A DNA stretch of 5,136 bases from assembly GCA_025964215.1 (NCBI GenBank), contig JAOPZG010000453.1, forward strand, positions 1-5,136, written 5' to 3'. Positions 1-5,136 of the stretch are shown here, piece after piece. Position 1 is the first letter of the stretch. Each line of letters opens with the position of its first letter. The stretch comes from Conexibacter sp. (GTDB lineage Bacteria; Actinomycetota; Thermoleophilia; Solirubrobacterales; Solirubrobacteraceae). The notes below the pieces were generated by a model. The model saw nothing but the letters and a program-made list of their open reading frames with translations. It had not been told where the DNA came from and did no database searches. A program made the translations under genes and the position numbers.

Positions 1-1316
1 ACCCGCGCGGCTTCGCGGTGAAGTTCTACACCGAGGACGGCAACTGGGACCTCGTCGGCAACAACCTCGGCGTCTTCTTCATCCGCGACGCGATCAAGTT
101 CCCCGACTTCATCCACTCCCAGAAGCCGGACCCGGTCACGTTCGAGCGCCAGGTCGCCAACCGCGTCTTCGACTTCGCCTCGCAGACGCCCGAGTCGCTG
201 CACATGTTCAACCTGGTGCTCTCGCCCCGGGGCGTCCCGGCGAGCTACCGCCACATGCAGGGCTTCGGCGTCAACACCTACAAGTGGGTCAACGCCGAGG
301 GCGAGACCAAGCTCGTCAAGTACCACTGGCTGCCCAAGCAGGCCGTCCAGTCCTGGACCGAGGCCGACGCCGCCGTCCAGCAGGGCCGCGAGCTCGGCGT
401 CCACACCAAGGACCTGTACAACGCGATCGCCGAGGGCGACTACCCCGAGTGGGAGCTGGCCGTCCAGGTCATCGACGACCACGACCACCCCGATCTCGAC
501 TTCGACCCGCTCGACGACACCAAGGTCTGGCCCGAGAACGTCTTCCCGGTCCACAAGATCGGCAAGATGACGCTGAACAGGGCCCCGGAGAACTTCTTCG
601 CCGAGAGCGAGCAGATCGCCTTCGGGACGGGCGTGCTCGTCGACGGCCTGGACTTCAGCGACGACAAGATGCTCGTGGGCCGCACGTTCAGCTACAGCGA
701 CACCCAGCGCCACCGCGTCGGGGCGAACTACCTCCAGCTCCCGGTCAACGGGCCGAAGGGCGCCGAGAAGGTCGTGACCAACCAGCGCGACGGCGCCATG
801 ACCTACAACGTGGACGGCGGCGACGGCAACCCCTCCGTCAACTACGAGCCGTCGATCACCGGCGGCCCGCAGGAGGGCCCGAAGCCCGCGTACACCGAGC
901 AGGGCCCGGAGATCAGCGGTCGCCTGACGCGCGCGAAGATCGCCCGGACCAACGACTACGCCCAGGCCGGCGAGCGCTACCTGCTCTCCGAGCAGTGGGA
1001 GAAGGACGAGTTGGTGTCCAACTGGATCGGCAACCTGTCGCAGTGCGACAAGCCGATCCAGGAGCGCATGCTCTGGCACCTCTTCATGGCCGAGGACGAG
1101 CTCGGCGCCCGCGTCGGCGAGGGCCTCGGCCTGAGCGCCGACGACGTCCGCCACCTCCAGCCCCTCCCCACCCAGACGCTGACCGAGGAGGAGCTGGCCC
1201 GCGCCGCCAACCTCGGCAACAACGGCCCGCGCGACACCCGCGACCTCGTCATGACGCACTGCGTCCCGAACGAGCGCATCGCGCTCACGGGAGACGAGGA
1301 GCTGGCGAGCGCGTAG
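1..1316 (+). CDS. Monofunctional heme catalase, N-terminus missing at window edge
   Basis: Catalase converts two hydrogen peroxide molecules to water and oxygen in the cytoplasm. The frame is open from base 3, reading [21 protein letters not shown], a catalase core signature, so the GTG at 18 is an internal valine codon and the true start lies left of the window. Counting that valine as residue 1, VGNN at 13-16 carries the distal active-site asparagine, [14 protein letters not shown] is the usual central motif, and [14 protein letters not shown] holds the proximal heme ligand Tyr226 with Arg222 four residues before it. Roughly residues 300-375 match the catalase-related C-terminal domain. The distal histidine should lie in the missing part, roughly 110-130 residues by comparison with known catalases. 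The full protein would then be about 550 residues, longer than the common 480-500-residue bacterial forms. The extra length is a tail after about residue 375. The reading frame is intact to TAG at 1314-1316. Family assignment is very secure; the subclass is not. Confidence 0.96.
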   Translation, partial: PRGFAVKFYTEDGNWDLVGNNLGVFFIRDAIKFPDFIHSQKPDPVTFERQVANRVFDFASQTPESLHMFNLVLSPRGVPASYRHMQGFGVNTYKWVNAEGETKLVKYHWLPKQAVQSWTEADAAVQQGRELGVHTKDLYNAIAEGDYPEWELAVQVIDDHDHPDLDFDPLDDTKVWPENVFPVHKIGKMTLNRAPENFFAESEQIAFGTGVLVDGLDFSDDKMLVGRTFSYSDTQRHRVGANYLQLPVNGPKGAEKVVTNQRDGAMTYNVDGGDGNPSVNYEPSITGGPQEGPKPAYTEQGPEISGRLTRAKIARTNDYAQAGERYLLSEQWEKDELVSNWIGNLSQCDKPIQERMLWHLFMAEDELGARVGEGLGLSADDVRHLQPLPTQTLTEEELARAANLGNNGPRDTRDLVMTHCVPNERIALTGDEELASA

Positions 1317-1342
1317 GGGCTCGCCAGCACCTGAGAGGCATC

Positions 1343-1374
1343 CCGGAGGCCCGGCGAGCGCGCCGGGCCTCCGG
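1343..1374 (+). terminator. Hairpin terminator after the catalase
   Basis: A perfect 14-bp inverted repeat, ccggaggcccggcg (1343-1356) and its exact complement (1361-1374), encloses a four-base loop, agcg. It begins 27 bp after the catalase stop and is followed by cgttct, so the U-run is very short. Hairpins lacking a proper U-tract are common at gene ends in high-GC actinobacteria. The position between the catalase and the next promoter-like site supports termination of the catalase transcript. Confidence 0.75.
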
Positions 1375-1405
1375 CGTTCTGCCCCACGCTCACCTGGTCG
1401 AGCGC

Positions 1406-1435
1406 TTGCCGCGCCGTCCGATCCCACGGTACGCT
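1406..1435 (+). promoter_or_regulatory. Putative promoter of the small-protein/196-aa unit
   Basis: TTGCCG (1406-1411) matches the -35 consensus TTGACA at four of six positions. After an 18-bp spacer, TACGCT (1430-1435) fits the actinobacterial -10 pattern TANNNT. Transcription would begin near 1442, giving a leader of about 25 nt before the ATG at 1468. This is a pattern match only; short hexamers arise by chance, but the spacing and location just after a terminator are favourable. Confidence 0.4.
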
Positions 1436-1436
1436 T

Positions 1437-1451
1437 GTTGCTGTCAGCAAC
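1437..1451. promoter_or_regulatory. 15-bp palindrome, candidate operator
   Basis: gttgctg (1437-1443), a central t, and cagcaac (1445-1451) form a perfect inverted repeat with seven-base arms. It starts one base after the putative -10 hexamer and covers the predicted transcription start, where a repressor would block initiation. In RNA it could fold only with a one-base loop, so a DNA-binding site is more plausible than a hairpin. The regulator is unknown; self-repression by the downstream unit is possible. Confidence 0.35.
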
Positions 1452-1457
1452 GCTGAC

Positions 1458-1461
1458 GGAG
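1458..1461 (+). promoter_or_regulatory. Ribosome binding site fixing the small ORF start
   Basis: GGAG lies six bases before the ATG at 1468, a good Shine-Dalgarno distance. It decides for that ATG over the in-frame TTG at 1435, which would lie inside the promoter region and has no such site. Confidence 0.55.
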
Positions 1462-1467
1462 CCACCG

Positions 1468-1641
1468 ATGTCACCGCAAGAACGCGCCCACCTCGAAGCC
1501 CACGCCCTCGCCGAACGCGAGTCGCAGAGCATGCTCGGCGTGCCGCTGGAGCGGGCGTTCGAGATGCTCGAGCAGGGCCAGCTGTCGGGCACCGCTGCCG
1601 AAGCCGAGCTGCGCATGCTCCGCTTCGTCCTCGAAGGCTGA
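1468..1641 (+). CDS. 57-residue helical protein of unknown function
   Basis: I do not recognise a named family. The protein starts MSPQERAHLEAHALAERESQ and ends AEAELRMLRFVLEG. It has no signal peptide, membrane segment or cysteine, is rich in Glu, Ala and Leu, and looks like two or three amphipathic helices (about residues 3-20, 24-34 and 40-55) separated by LGVP and GQLSGT. ATG at 1468 is chosen because GGAG sits six bases upstream. It is followed after 43 bp by the 196-residue gene on the same strand, with no strong terminator between them, so the two are probably co-transcribed. A small acidic helical protein ahead of a larger basic-patch protein is the usual shape of an antitoxin-toxin pair, but no DNA-binding motif is evident. 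It could equally be an accessory or folding partner. That it is a real gene is likely; its function is unknown. Confidence 0.68.
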   Translation: MSPQERAHLEAHALAERESQSMLGVPLERAFEMLEQGQLSGTAAEAELRMLRFVLEG

Positions 1642-1684
1642 GCCATCCCGCCGGGCGGGCGCTGAGCTAGCCTCCGCTCAACGC

Positions 1685-2275
1685 ATGCCGATCATTGAGC
1701 GCACTCCGCGCAAATGCTTCGACGTCTTCACCGGCCACCTGCGCGCGCTTGTCGCAGCGACGGTCACCGCACGCCATCCCATCGGCGAGATCCCGACGCA
1801 GACGCGCCTCCAGGTCGGCTTCCGCGAGGACGTCCCGATCGCCGTGCCGGTCGACACCGACTTCGGGCGGCTCCACTTCTACCTCGGGCAGGCACTGGAG
1901 GCGATCGAGGAGTCCGGCCGCTACCGGCTGACCACGCAGCAGTACTGGTACCGGCTGCAACACGGCGCCTCGCTGCGAGAGCAGGCGGTCATCCGCTGGG
2001 AGTACGAGGCGACCATGGGCCGCTCGCGTCACGCACGTCACCACGCGCAGCTGCGCGCGGATCTCGACATCGGCGACGGCACGTTGGACCTCAACCGGGC
2101 CCATCTGCCGACCGGCTGGGTGACCATCGAAGAGGTCATCCGGTTCCTGATCGTCGACCTCGGCATGGTCCCGCCCTGCGGCGATCGGTGGCCGGACGTG
2201 CTCGAGCAGTCCGAGCGCGCGTTCTTCGAGGACTTCACGGGCAAGCGCTACAAGCCGTCGCCCGAGCGCCCCTAA
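1685..2275 (+). CDS. 196-residue protein of unknown function, TumE-like C-terminal half
   Basis: No confident family assignment. The protein is soluble, with no signal peptide or membrane helix. The N-terminal part contains a hydrophilic stretch, then DFGRLHFYLGQALEAIEESG (residues 59-78). The C-terminal half is more distinctive: QQYWYRLQ (85-92), VIRWEYE (102-108), a basic RSRHARHH run (113-120), and LNRAHLPTGWVTIEEVIRFL (136-155), followed by a helical end with WPDVLEQSERAFFEDF. The order of an aromatic 'YxY' strand, an 'RWEY' strand, a histidine cluster, then a short acidic helix, recalls TumE-like/DUF6516 proteins, small toxin-like proteins. This is from memory and is weak. The ATG at 1685 has no clear ribosome binding site; TAGCCT at 1668-1673 could be a -10 giving an almost leaderless message, or translation may follow from the upstream small gene. 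The TAA at 2273-2275 overlaps the stop of the convergent exporter gene. Confidence 0.82.
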   Translation: MPIIERTPRKCFDVFTGHLRALVAATVTARHPIGEIPTQTRLQVGFREDVPIAVPVDTDFGRLHFYLGQALEAIEESGRYRLTTQQYWYRLQHGASLREQAVIRWEYEATMGRSRHARHHAQLRADLDIGDGTLDLNRAHLPTGWVTIEEVIRFLIVDLGMVPPCGDRWPDVLEQSERAFFEDFTGKRYKPSPERP

Positions 2276-3885
2276 GCCGTCGCCGGCGCGCGGTTCTCGC
2301 TCGCCGGCGGCCGCACCGCGTCGAGCGGCGCGGCGACGAGCTGGCCGCCGGCGCAGTCCTCGCCGCGGACGCGGCGGCGGGGGTTGACGATGCCGACGAG
2401 GCCGAGGATGCCGCCGATGGCGACGAGGCCGGCGGCGAGGCCGAGGCCGAGGCGGAAGGCGTCGACCGAGGCGTCCTCGACGGCGGAGGCGACGGGGCGG
2501 CGCTCGGCGGGCGGGAGCCGGGAGACGTCGACGGTCGCGATCGTCCGGCGCTTGGCCTCGGCGACCGCCTTCACCGCCTGCGCGCTCAGCGGGCGACCGT
2601 TCAGCGTGGCGTCGATCGACGAGGAGAACGACGCGGAGACGACCGCGCCGAGCGCCGCGACCGCCAGCAGGCTCGCCACGCGCGCGACCGCGTTGTTGAC
2701 GCCCGACGCGATCCCGGCGTTGCTCTCGTCGGCGTCGGCGAGCACGGTGGCGGTCAGCGGCGCGACCGTCGCCGAGAGCCCGAGCGAGAACAGCAGCAAC
2801 GCCGGCAGGACGTCGGTCCAGTAGTCGATCGTCGCGTCCAGGCGCGACATCAGCACGAGCCCGGCCGCCGCGATCAGCGGCCCCAGCCCCATGAACAGCC
2901 GCGGGCCATGCCGATCGGCCAATCGCCCCGCCCGCTTCGAGAGCAGGAACATCACGATCGTCGCGGGCAGCGTCGCGAGCCCGGCCTGGAGCGCGTCGTA
3001 GCCGGCGACCTGCTGGAGGAAGAGCACCAGGAAGAAGAACGTGATCCCCAGGCCGCCGTACATCGTGAACGTCTGCGCGTTGCCGACCGCGAAGTTCCGC
3101 CGCCGGAACAGGCCGAGCGGCAGCATCGGGTGCGCGATCCGCGACTCCCACCACAGGAACGTCGCCAGGAGCGCGATCCCGATCAGCGCGGGGACGACCA
3201 CGCCCGGCGAGCCCCAGCCGAGCGCCGGCTGGCGGATCAGCGCGAAGACCGGACCCGCGAGCCCGAGCGCGCAGAGCGCGGCGCCGAGGACGTCGATCGG
3301 CGCGCGCGGGCCGACCCGCTCGCGCTGCGGCACCGCGATCGCGACGAGCATCAGCGTGAACAGGACGAACGGCACGTTGATGGCGAAGATCCAGCGCCAC
3401 GAGGTCGCGTCGATCAGGTAGCCGCCGCACAGCGGCCCGATGACCGTCGCGATCCCCGACCACGCCGTCCAGGAGCCGATCGCCATCCCGCGCTCCTCCG
3501 GCGGGAAGGCCGAGACGATCACCGCGAGCGCGCTCGGCGTCAGCAGCGCGCCGAAGACGCCCTGGAGCGCGCGCCCCGCGATCAGCACCTCGACCGACGG
3601 CGCGATCGCGCAGATCACCGAGACCGCGCCGAAGCCCGCGACGCCGATCGCGAACACGCGCCGCTCCCCCAGCAGGTCGCCGAGCGAGCCGCCGATCAGG
3701 ATCAGCGAGCCGAGCGCCAGGAGGTAGGCGTTGGAGATCCACTGCTGGCCGGCGAGGCCGCCGCCGAGGTCGTGGGAGATCGACGGCAGCGCGACGTTGA
3801 CCACCGTCGAGTCGAGGCCGACGACGAACGACCCCATGATCGCGGCGAGCAGGCTGAGCCGCTTGGGATCCCGGACCTTGGACAC
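2272..3885 (-). CDS. DHA2-family major facilitator multidrug-type exporter (14 TM)
   Basis: This inner-membrane, proton-driven exporter belongs to the EmrB/QacA-like branch of the major facilitator superfamily. At 537 residues it has the usual size for 14 helices. Visible motifs are GLDSTVVNVALP (23-34, family motif D1 with Asp25), GGSLGDLLGERRVF (65-78, motif A), GRALQG with Arg105 (motif B), SGIATVIGPLCGG (143-155, antiporter motif C), WRWIFAINVP (163-172), and a second A-like motif GRLADRHGPR (320-329). A hydrophilic loop of about 57 residues (421-477) before the last helix is typical of this group, and a polar cytoplasmic tail follows residue 501. The GTG start is favoured because AGGA lies eight bases upstream, and the next Met (17) is inside the first helix. 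Substrate cannot be read from sequence: drugs, dyes or a self-made metabolite are all possible. No regulator gene adjoins it in the window. Confidence 0.95.
   Translation of the reverse strand: MSKVRDPKRLSLLAAIMGSFVVGLDSTVVNVALPSISHDLGGGLAGQQWISNAYLLALGSLILIGGSLGDLLGERRVFAIGVAGFGAVSVICAIAPSVEVLIAGRALQGVFGALLTPSALAVIVSAFPPEERGMAIGSWTAWSGIATVIGPLCGGYLIDATSWRWIFAINVPFVLFTLMLVAIAVPQRERVGPRAPIDVLGAALCALGLAGPVFALIRQPALGWGSPGVVVPALIGIALLATFLWWESRIAHPMLPLGLFRRRNFAVGNAQTFTMYGGLGITFFFLVLFLQQVAGYDALQAGLATLPATIVMFLLSKRAGRLADRHGPRLFMGLGPLIAAAGLVLMSRLDATIDYWTDVLPALLLFSLGLSATVAPLTATVLADADESNAGIASGVNNAVARVASLLAVAALGAVVSASFSSSIDATLNGRPLSAQAVKAVAEAKRRTIATVDVSRLPPAERRPVASAVEDASVDAFRLGLGLAAGLVAIGGILGLVGIVNPRRRVRGEDCAGGQLVAAPLDAVRPPASENRAPATA
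2281..2309. terminator. Possible bidirectional hairpin at the convergent gene ends
   Basis: The eight-base sequence cgccggcg occurs at 2281-2288 and again at 2302-2309. Because it is self-complementary, the copies can pair with each other around a 13-base loop. It begins five bases beyond the plus-strand stop and lies inside the last codons of the exporter gene. It could slow transcription from either side, but there is no U-tract, and GC-rich coding DNA produces such pairs by chance. Confidence 0.25.
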
Positions 3886-3893
3886 CGCCCCAG

Positions 3894-3897
3894 TCCT
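3894..3897 (-). promoter_or_regulatory. Ribosome binding site for the exporter GTG start
   Basis: Read on the minus strand, AGGA stands eight bases before the GTG at 3885, with a further GGGG run between. This supports the GTG as start. The same bases overlap a TAGGAC that might be a poor -10 (3893-3898) with TTGGAC as -35 (3917-3922) and an 18-bp spacer. In that case the message would be nearly leaderless and AGGA irrelevant. Confidence 0.4.
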
Positions 3898-3913
3898 ACC
3901 GGGCGGCGGGCAT

Positions 3914-3926
3914 CATGTCCAACATG
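3914..3926. promoter_or_regulatory. 13-bp palindrome upstream of the exporter, candidate operator
   Basis: catgt (3914-3918) and acatg (3922-3926) form a perfect inverted repeat around cca, 28 bp upstream of the exporter start. It overlaps the possible -35 hexamer TTGGAC. Efflux genes of this class are commonly repressed by TetR- or MarR-family proteins binding palindromes near the promoter, so an operator is reasonable. The arms are short and no such regulator is encoded here. Confidence 0.3.
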
Positions 3927-3932
3927 CGGAAC

Positions 3933-3988
3933 GCTCGCCCAGGGGGCGAGGTCCCGCCGCGGGTGCTCGCCCGGGGGGCGAGACCCGC
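3933..3988 (-). repeat. Tandem pair of stem-loops between cyclase and exporter
   Basis: The unit gctcgccc-N-ggggg-cgag occurs twice (3933-3950 and 3965-3982), 32 bp apart, with 17 of 18 bases identical. Each copy folds into a 7-bp stem (ctcgccc with gggcgag) and a 3-base loop. The second is longer: gcgggt (3959-3964) pairs with acccgc (3983-3988), giving 13 paired bases with one bulged G. Similarity extends a few bases beyond each unit (gtcccgccg and acccgccg). On the minus strand the longer hairpin begins seven bases after the cyclase stop, so the pair probably terminates that transcript. There is no U-tract, and an attenuator role for the exporter cannot be excluded. Confidence 0.6.
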
Positions 3989-3995
3989 CGGCGCC

Positions 3996-5021
3996 TCAGC
4001 GCCCGGTGACCGCGCGGTCCTTGCCCTGCGCCTTGGCCGCGAGCAGGCGATCGTCGGCCGCGCGGAAGAGCGCGGCGACCGTGTCGCCCTCCTGCGGCGA
4101 GACGGCGAGGCCGACCGACGCGGTCAGCGCGCCCGACGGCCCGAGGTGGCCCTCGCGGACCGCGGTGACGATCCGCTCCGCCGCCAAAACCGCCTCGCCC
4201 TCGTCGGCGCCCGGCAGGATCACGGCGAACTCCTCGCCGCCGGTCCGGCAGATGACGTCGGCGCCGCGGACCGCGTCGCGCAGCAGGTCGGCGAACGCGC
4301 ACAGGACGCTGTCGCCGACCGGATGGCCGTGGCTGTCGTTGACGGCCTTGAAGTCGTCGACGTCGAGCAGCAGCAGCGCGACCGGCTCGTCCCCGCGGCG
4401 CACCCGCGCCAGCTCGGAGCCGAGGCGCTCGTGGAAGTGGCGGCGGTTGAAGAGCCCGGTCAGCTCGTCGGTCCGGGCCTGCTCGCTCAGGCGCTCGCGC
4501 TGGTGCGCGTTGTCATAGGCCAACGCGGCGAGCGTCGCGAAGCGCTGGATCAGCTCGACCTCCTCGGAGGCGAACAGCGCGACCCGGCCCTCGCGCCAGA
4601 CGTTCAGCGTCCCGAGCACGCGCGAGCCGGCGATCAGCGGCGTGCAGACCAGCGCCTCGGGCTCGTCCTCGGGCGTGCCGGGGACCTTGTAGACCGACTC
4701 GCGCGGCGTGCTCGCCTCGAAGTGCGTGAGCGTGCGCGTCATCACGACGCGCCCCGCGATGCTGCCCTGCAGCGGCGGCCGGCCGGCCAGCGTCTCCTCG
4801 ACGTAGCGGCCGACGGCGAAGACCGGGAGCAGGACGTGGGCGCCGTCCTGGAGCGAGTAGACCGCGAGGCTCGTGAACGGGACGATCGTCTCCAGCGCCC
4901 GGGCCATCTCGTCGAACGTCGCCTCGAGCGACCCCTCCGCGAGGATCGAGGCCGCCGCGTCGATGATGGACTCGAGCCCGCGGGTCAGGCGGATCGGGTC
5001 GCTGTGCTCCATGGCATCCAC
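3996..5021 (-). CDS. GAF-GGDEF diguanylate cyclase, predicted active
   Basis: This enzyme should make cyclic di-GMP from two GTP molecules in the cytoplasm. It is 341 residues with no membrane segment. Residues about 27-172 form a GAF-type sensor domain: FDEMARALETIVPFTSLAVY, then LQGSIAGRVVMTR, and LVCTPLIAGSRVLGTLNVWR. A short helical linker (172-183) leads to the GGDEF domain, opening with DELTGLFNRRHF (185-196). LLLLDVDDFKAVND supplies the metal-binding Asp220, and GGEEF (261-265) is the intact catalytic loop. RGAD at 252-255, five residues before GGEEF, matches the inhibitory RxxD site for product feedback. The GAF ligand is unknown, and no EAL or HD-GYP hydrolase domain is attached. The start is uncertain: GTG at 5021 or the in-frame ATG at 5012 (residue 4), neither with a clear ribosome binding site. 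It is followed by 110 bp and then the exporter. Confidence 0.95.
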   Translation of the reverse strand: MDAMEHSDPIRLTRGLESIIDAAASILAEGSLEATFDEMARALETIVPFTSLAVYSLQDGAHVLLPVFAVGRYVEETLAGRPPLQGSIAGRVVMTRTLTHFEASTPRESVYKVPGTPEDEPEALVCTPLIAGSRVLGTLNVWREGRVALFASEEVELIQRFATLAALAYDNAHQRERLSEQARTDELTGLFNRRHFHERLGSELARVRRGDEPVALLLLDVDDFKAVNDSHGHPVGDSVLCAFADLLRDAVRGADVICRTGGEEFAVILPGADEGEAVLAAERIVTAVREGHLGPSGALTASVGLAVSPQEGDTVAALFRAADDRLLAAKAQGKDRAVTGR

Positions 5022-5029
5022 TCTGCCGG

Positions 5030-5059
5030 ATCATCGGCTCGGCCGGCCCGGGGTTGAAA
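5030..5059 (-). promoter_or_regulatory. Weak promoter-like pair before the cyclase
   Basis: On the minus strand GATGAT (5030-5035) resembles a -10 (four of six to TATAAT). TTTCAA (5054-5059) stands 18 bp upstream where a -35 would be, matching only three of six. Transcription would start within a few bases of the GTG at 5021, a nearly leaderless arrangement that would explain the missing ribosome binding site. It is very tentative. Confidence 0.2.
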
Positions 5060-5069
5060 CACCGGTGTT
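5058..5069. promoter_or_regulatory. Perfect 12-bp palindrome upstream of the cyclase
   Basis: aacaccggtgtt is identical to its own reverse complement with no spacer, and the pairing resumes one base pair further out (5056 with 5071). It sits 36 bp upstream of the cyclase GTG and 20 bp beyond the end of the neighbouring frame, touching the possible -35. A dimeric regulator site is the natural reading; the regulator is not known. Confidence 0.35.
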
Positions 5070-5089
5070 CCGCCGCCGGAGCGCGCCGC

Positions 5090-5136
5090 TCAGGCGGGCC
5101 GGGCGACCTCGAGCGTCGTCCTGGTGGTCGCCCGCG
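5090..5136 (-). CDS. Probable 3' end of a minus-strand gene, cut by window edge
   Basis: A minus-strand frame is open from the window edge and ends at TGA (5092-5090), reading RATTRTTLEVARPA. All 14 visible codons end in G or C, as in the other genes here, and the mix of Thr, Val, Ala and Arg looks protein-like. Fourteen codons are too few to name a family or to be sure it is coding; other frames in GC-rich DNA also stay open this long. If real, it lies 68 bp upstream of the cyclase on the same strand. Confidence 0.35.
   Translation of the reverse strand, partial: RATTRTTLEVARPA

Noticed and set aside
284..1456. Plus-strand open frame of 390 codons within the catalase
   Set aside because: It is an out-of-frame shadow of the catalase with an Arg/Pro-rich translation, and it runs through the terminator hairpin.
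1647..1680. Short inverted repeats between the 57- and 196-residue genes (cccgc/gcggg; tgagc/gctca)
   Set aside because: Stems of only five bases in GC-rich DNA are expected by chance, and there is no U-tract, so I do not call a terminator between the two genes.
2390..2462. Repetitive gaggccgaggc-like purine-rich tract
   Set aside because: It encodes the Gly/Ala/Leu-rich last membrane helix of the exporter on the minus strand; codon bias explains the repetition.
1667..3742. Long minus-strand open frame of 691 codons overlapping the exporter
   Set aside because: Its translation is a low-complexity arginine-rich shadow. The exporter frame on the same strand has full family motifs.
1714..4518. 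Very long plus-strand open frame of 934 codons
   Set aside because: It runs antisense to the whole exporter gene and across parts of two other genes. Its translation is Arg/Pro/Ala/Asp-rich with no recognisable domain, the usual result of reading GC-rich coding DNA out of frame.
3915..5057. Plus-strand open frame antisense to the cyclase
   Set aside because: The composition is Arg/Ala/Asp/Leu-rich with no domain, while the opposite strand encodes a clear GAF-GGDEF protein.
1..5136. Search for CRISPR arrays, tRNA genes, insertion sequences or phage and defence genes
   Set aside because: I saw no regularly spaced repeats, cloverleaf-like stretch, transposase-like frame or terminal inverted repeats. 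This was a reading by eye, not a computed scan.

Overview
The window is very GC-rich, with almost every third codon position G or C and frequent GTG starts. This points to a high-GC actinobacterium. A soil lineage such as Solirubrobacterales would fit the style of the genes, but that placement is a guess from composition and nothing in the window proves it. It reads as ordinary chromosome: I see no transposase, integrase, tRNA, rRNA, CRISPR array or phage gene.

Layout, left to right. (1) A plus-strand monofunctional heme catalase, cut off at its N-terminus by the window edge, ends at 1316 and is followed by a perfect 14-bp stem hairpin (1343-1374). (2) A plus-strand two-gene unit follows: a 57-residue helical protein (1468-1641) and an unrecognised 196-residue protein (1685-2275). 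A promoter-like pair of hexamers sits in front of the first gene, with a 15-bp palindrome over the predicted transcription start. (3) On the minus strand, a 14-helix DHA2-type major facilitator exporter (3885-2272) meets the 196-residue gene tail to tail, and the two stop codons overlap. (4) A 110-bp gap holds two near-identical stem-loops 32 bp apart and a 13-bp palindrome near the exporter start. (5) A minus-strand GAF-GGDEF diguanylate cyclase (5021-3996) has an intact active site and an inhibitory-site RxxD motif. (6) At the right edge, an open minus-strand frame ending at 5090 is probably the 3' tail of another gene. A perfect 12-bp palindrome lies between it and the cyclase.

How they fit together: the catalase removes hydrogen peroxide, the exporter probably expels a toxic or secreted small molecule, and the cyclase makes cyclic di-GMP in response to an unknown signal sensed by its GAF domain. 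These are independent stress and signalling genes, and nothing shows that they form one pathway. The only candidate for something undescribed is the small-protein/196-residue pair. Its organisation, and a loose resemblance of the larger protein to TumE-like (DUF6516-type) proteins, would suit a toxin-antitoxin-like module. That is a hypothesis, not an identification.
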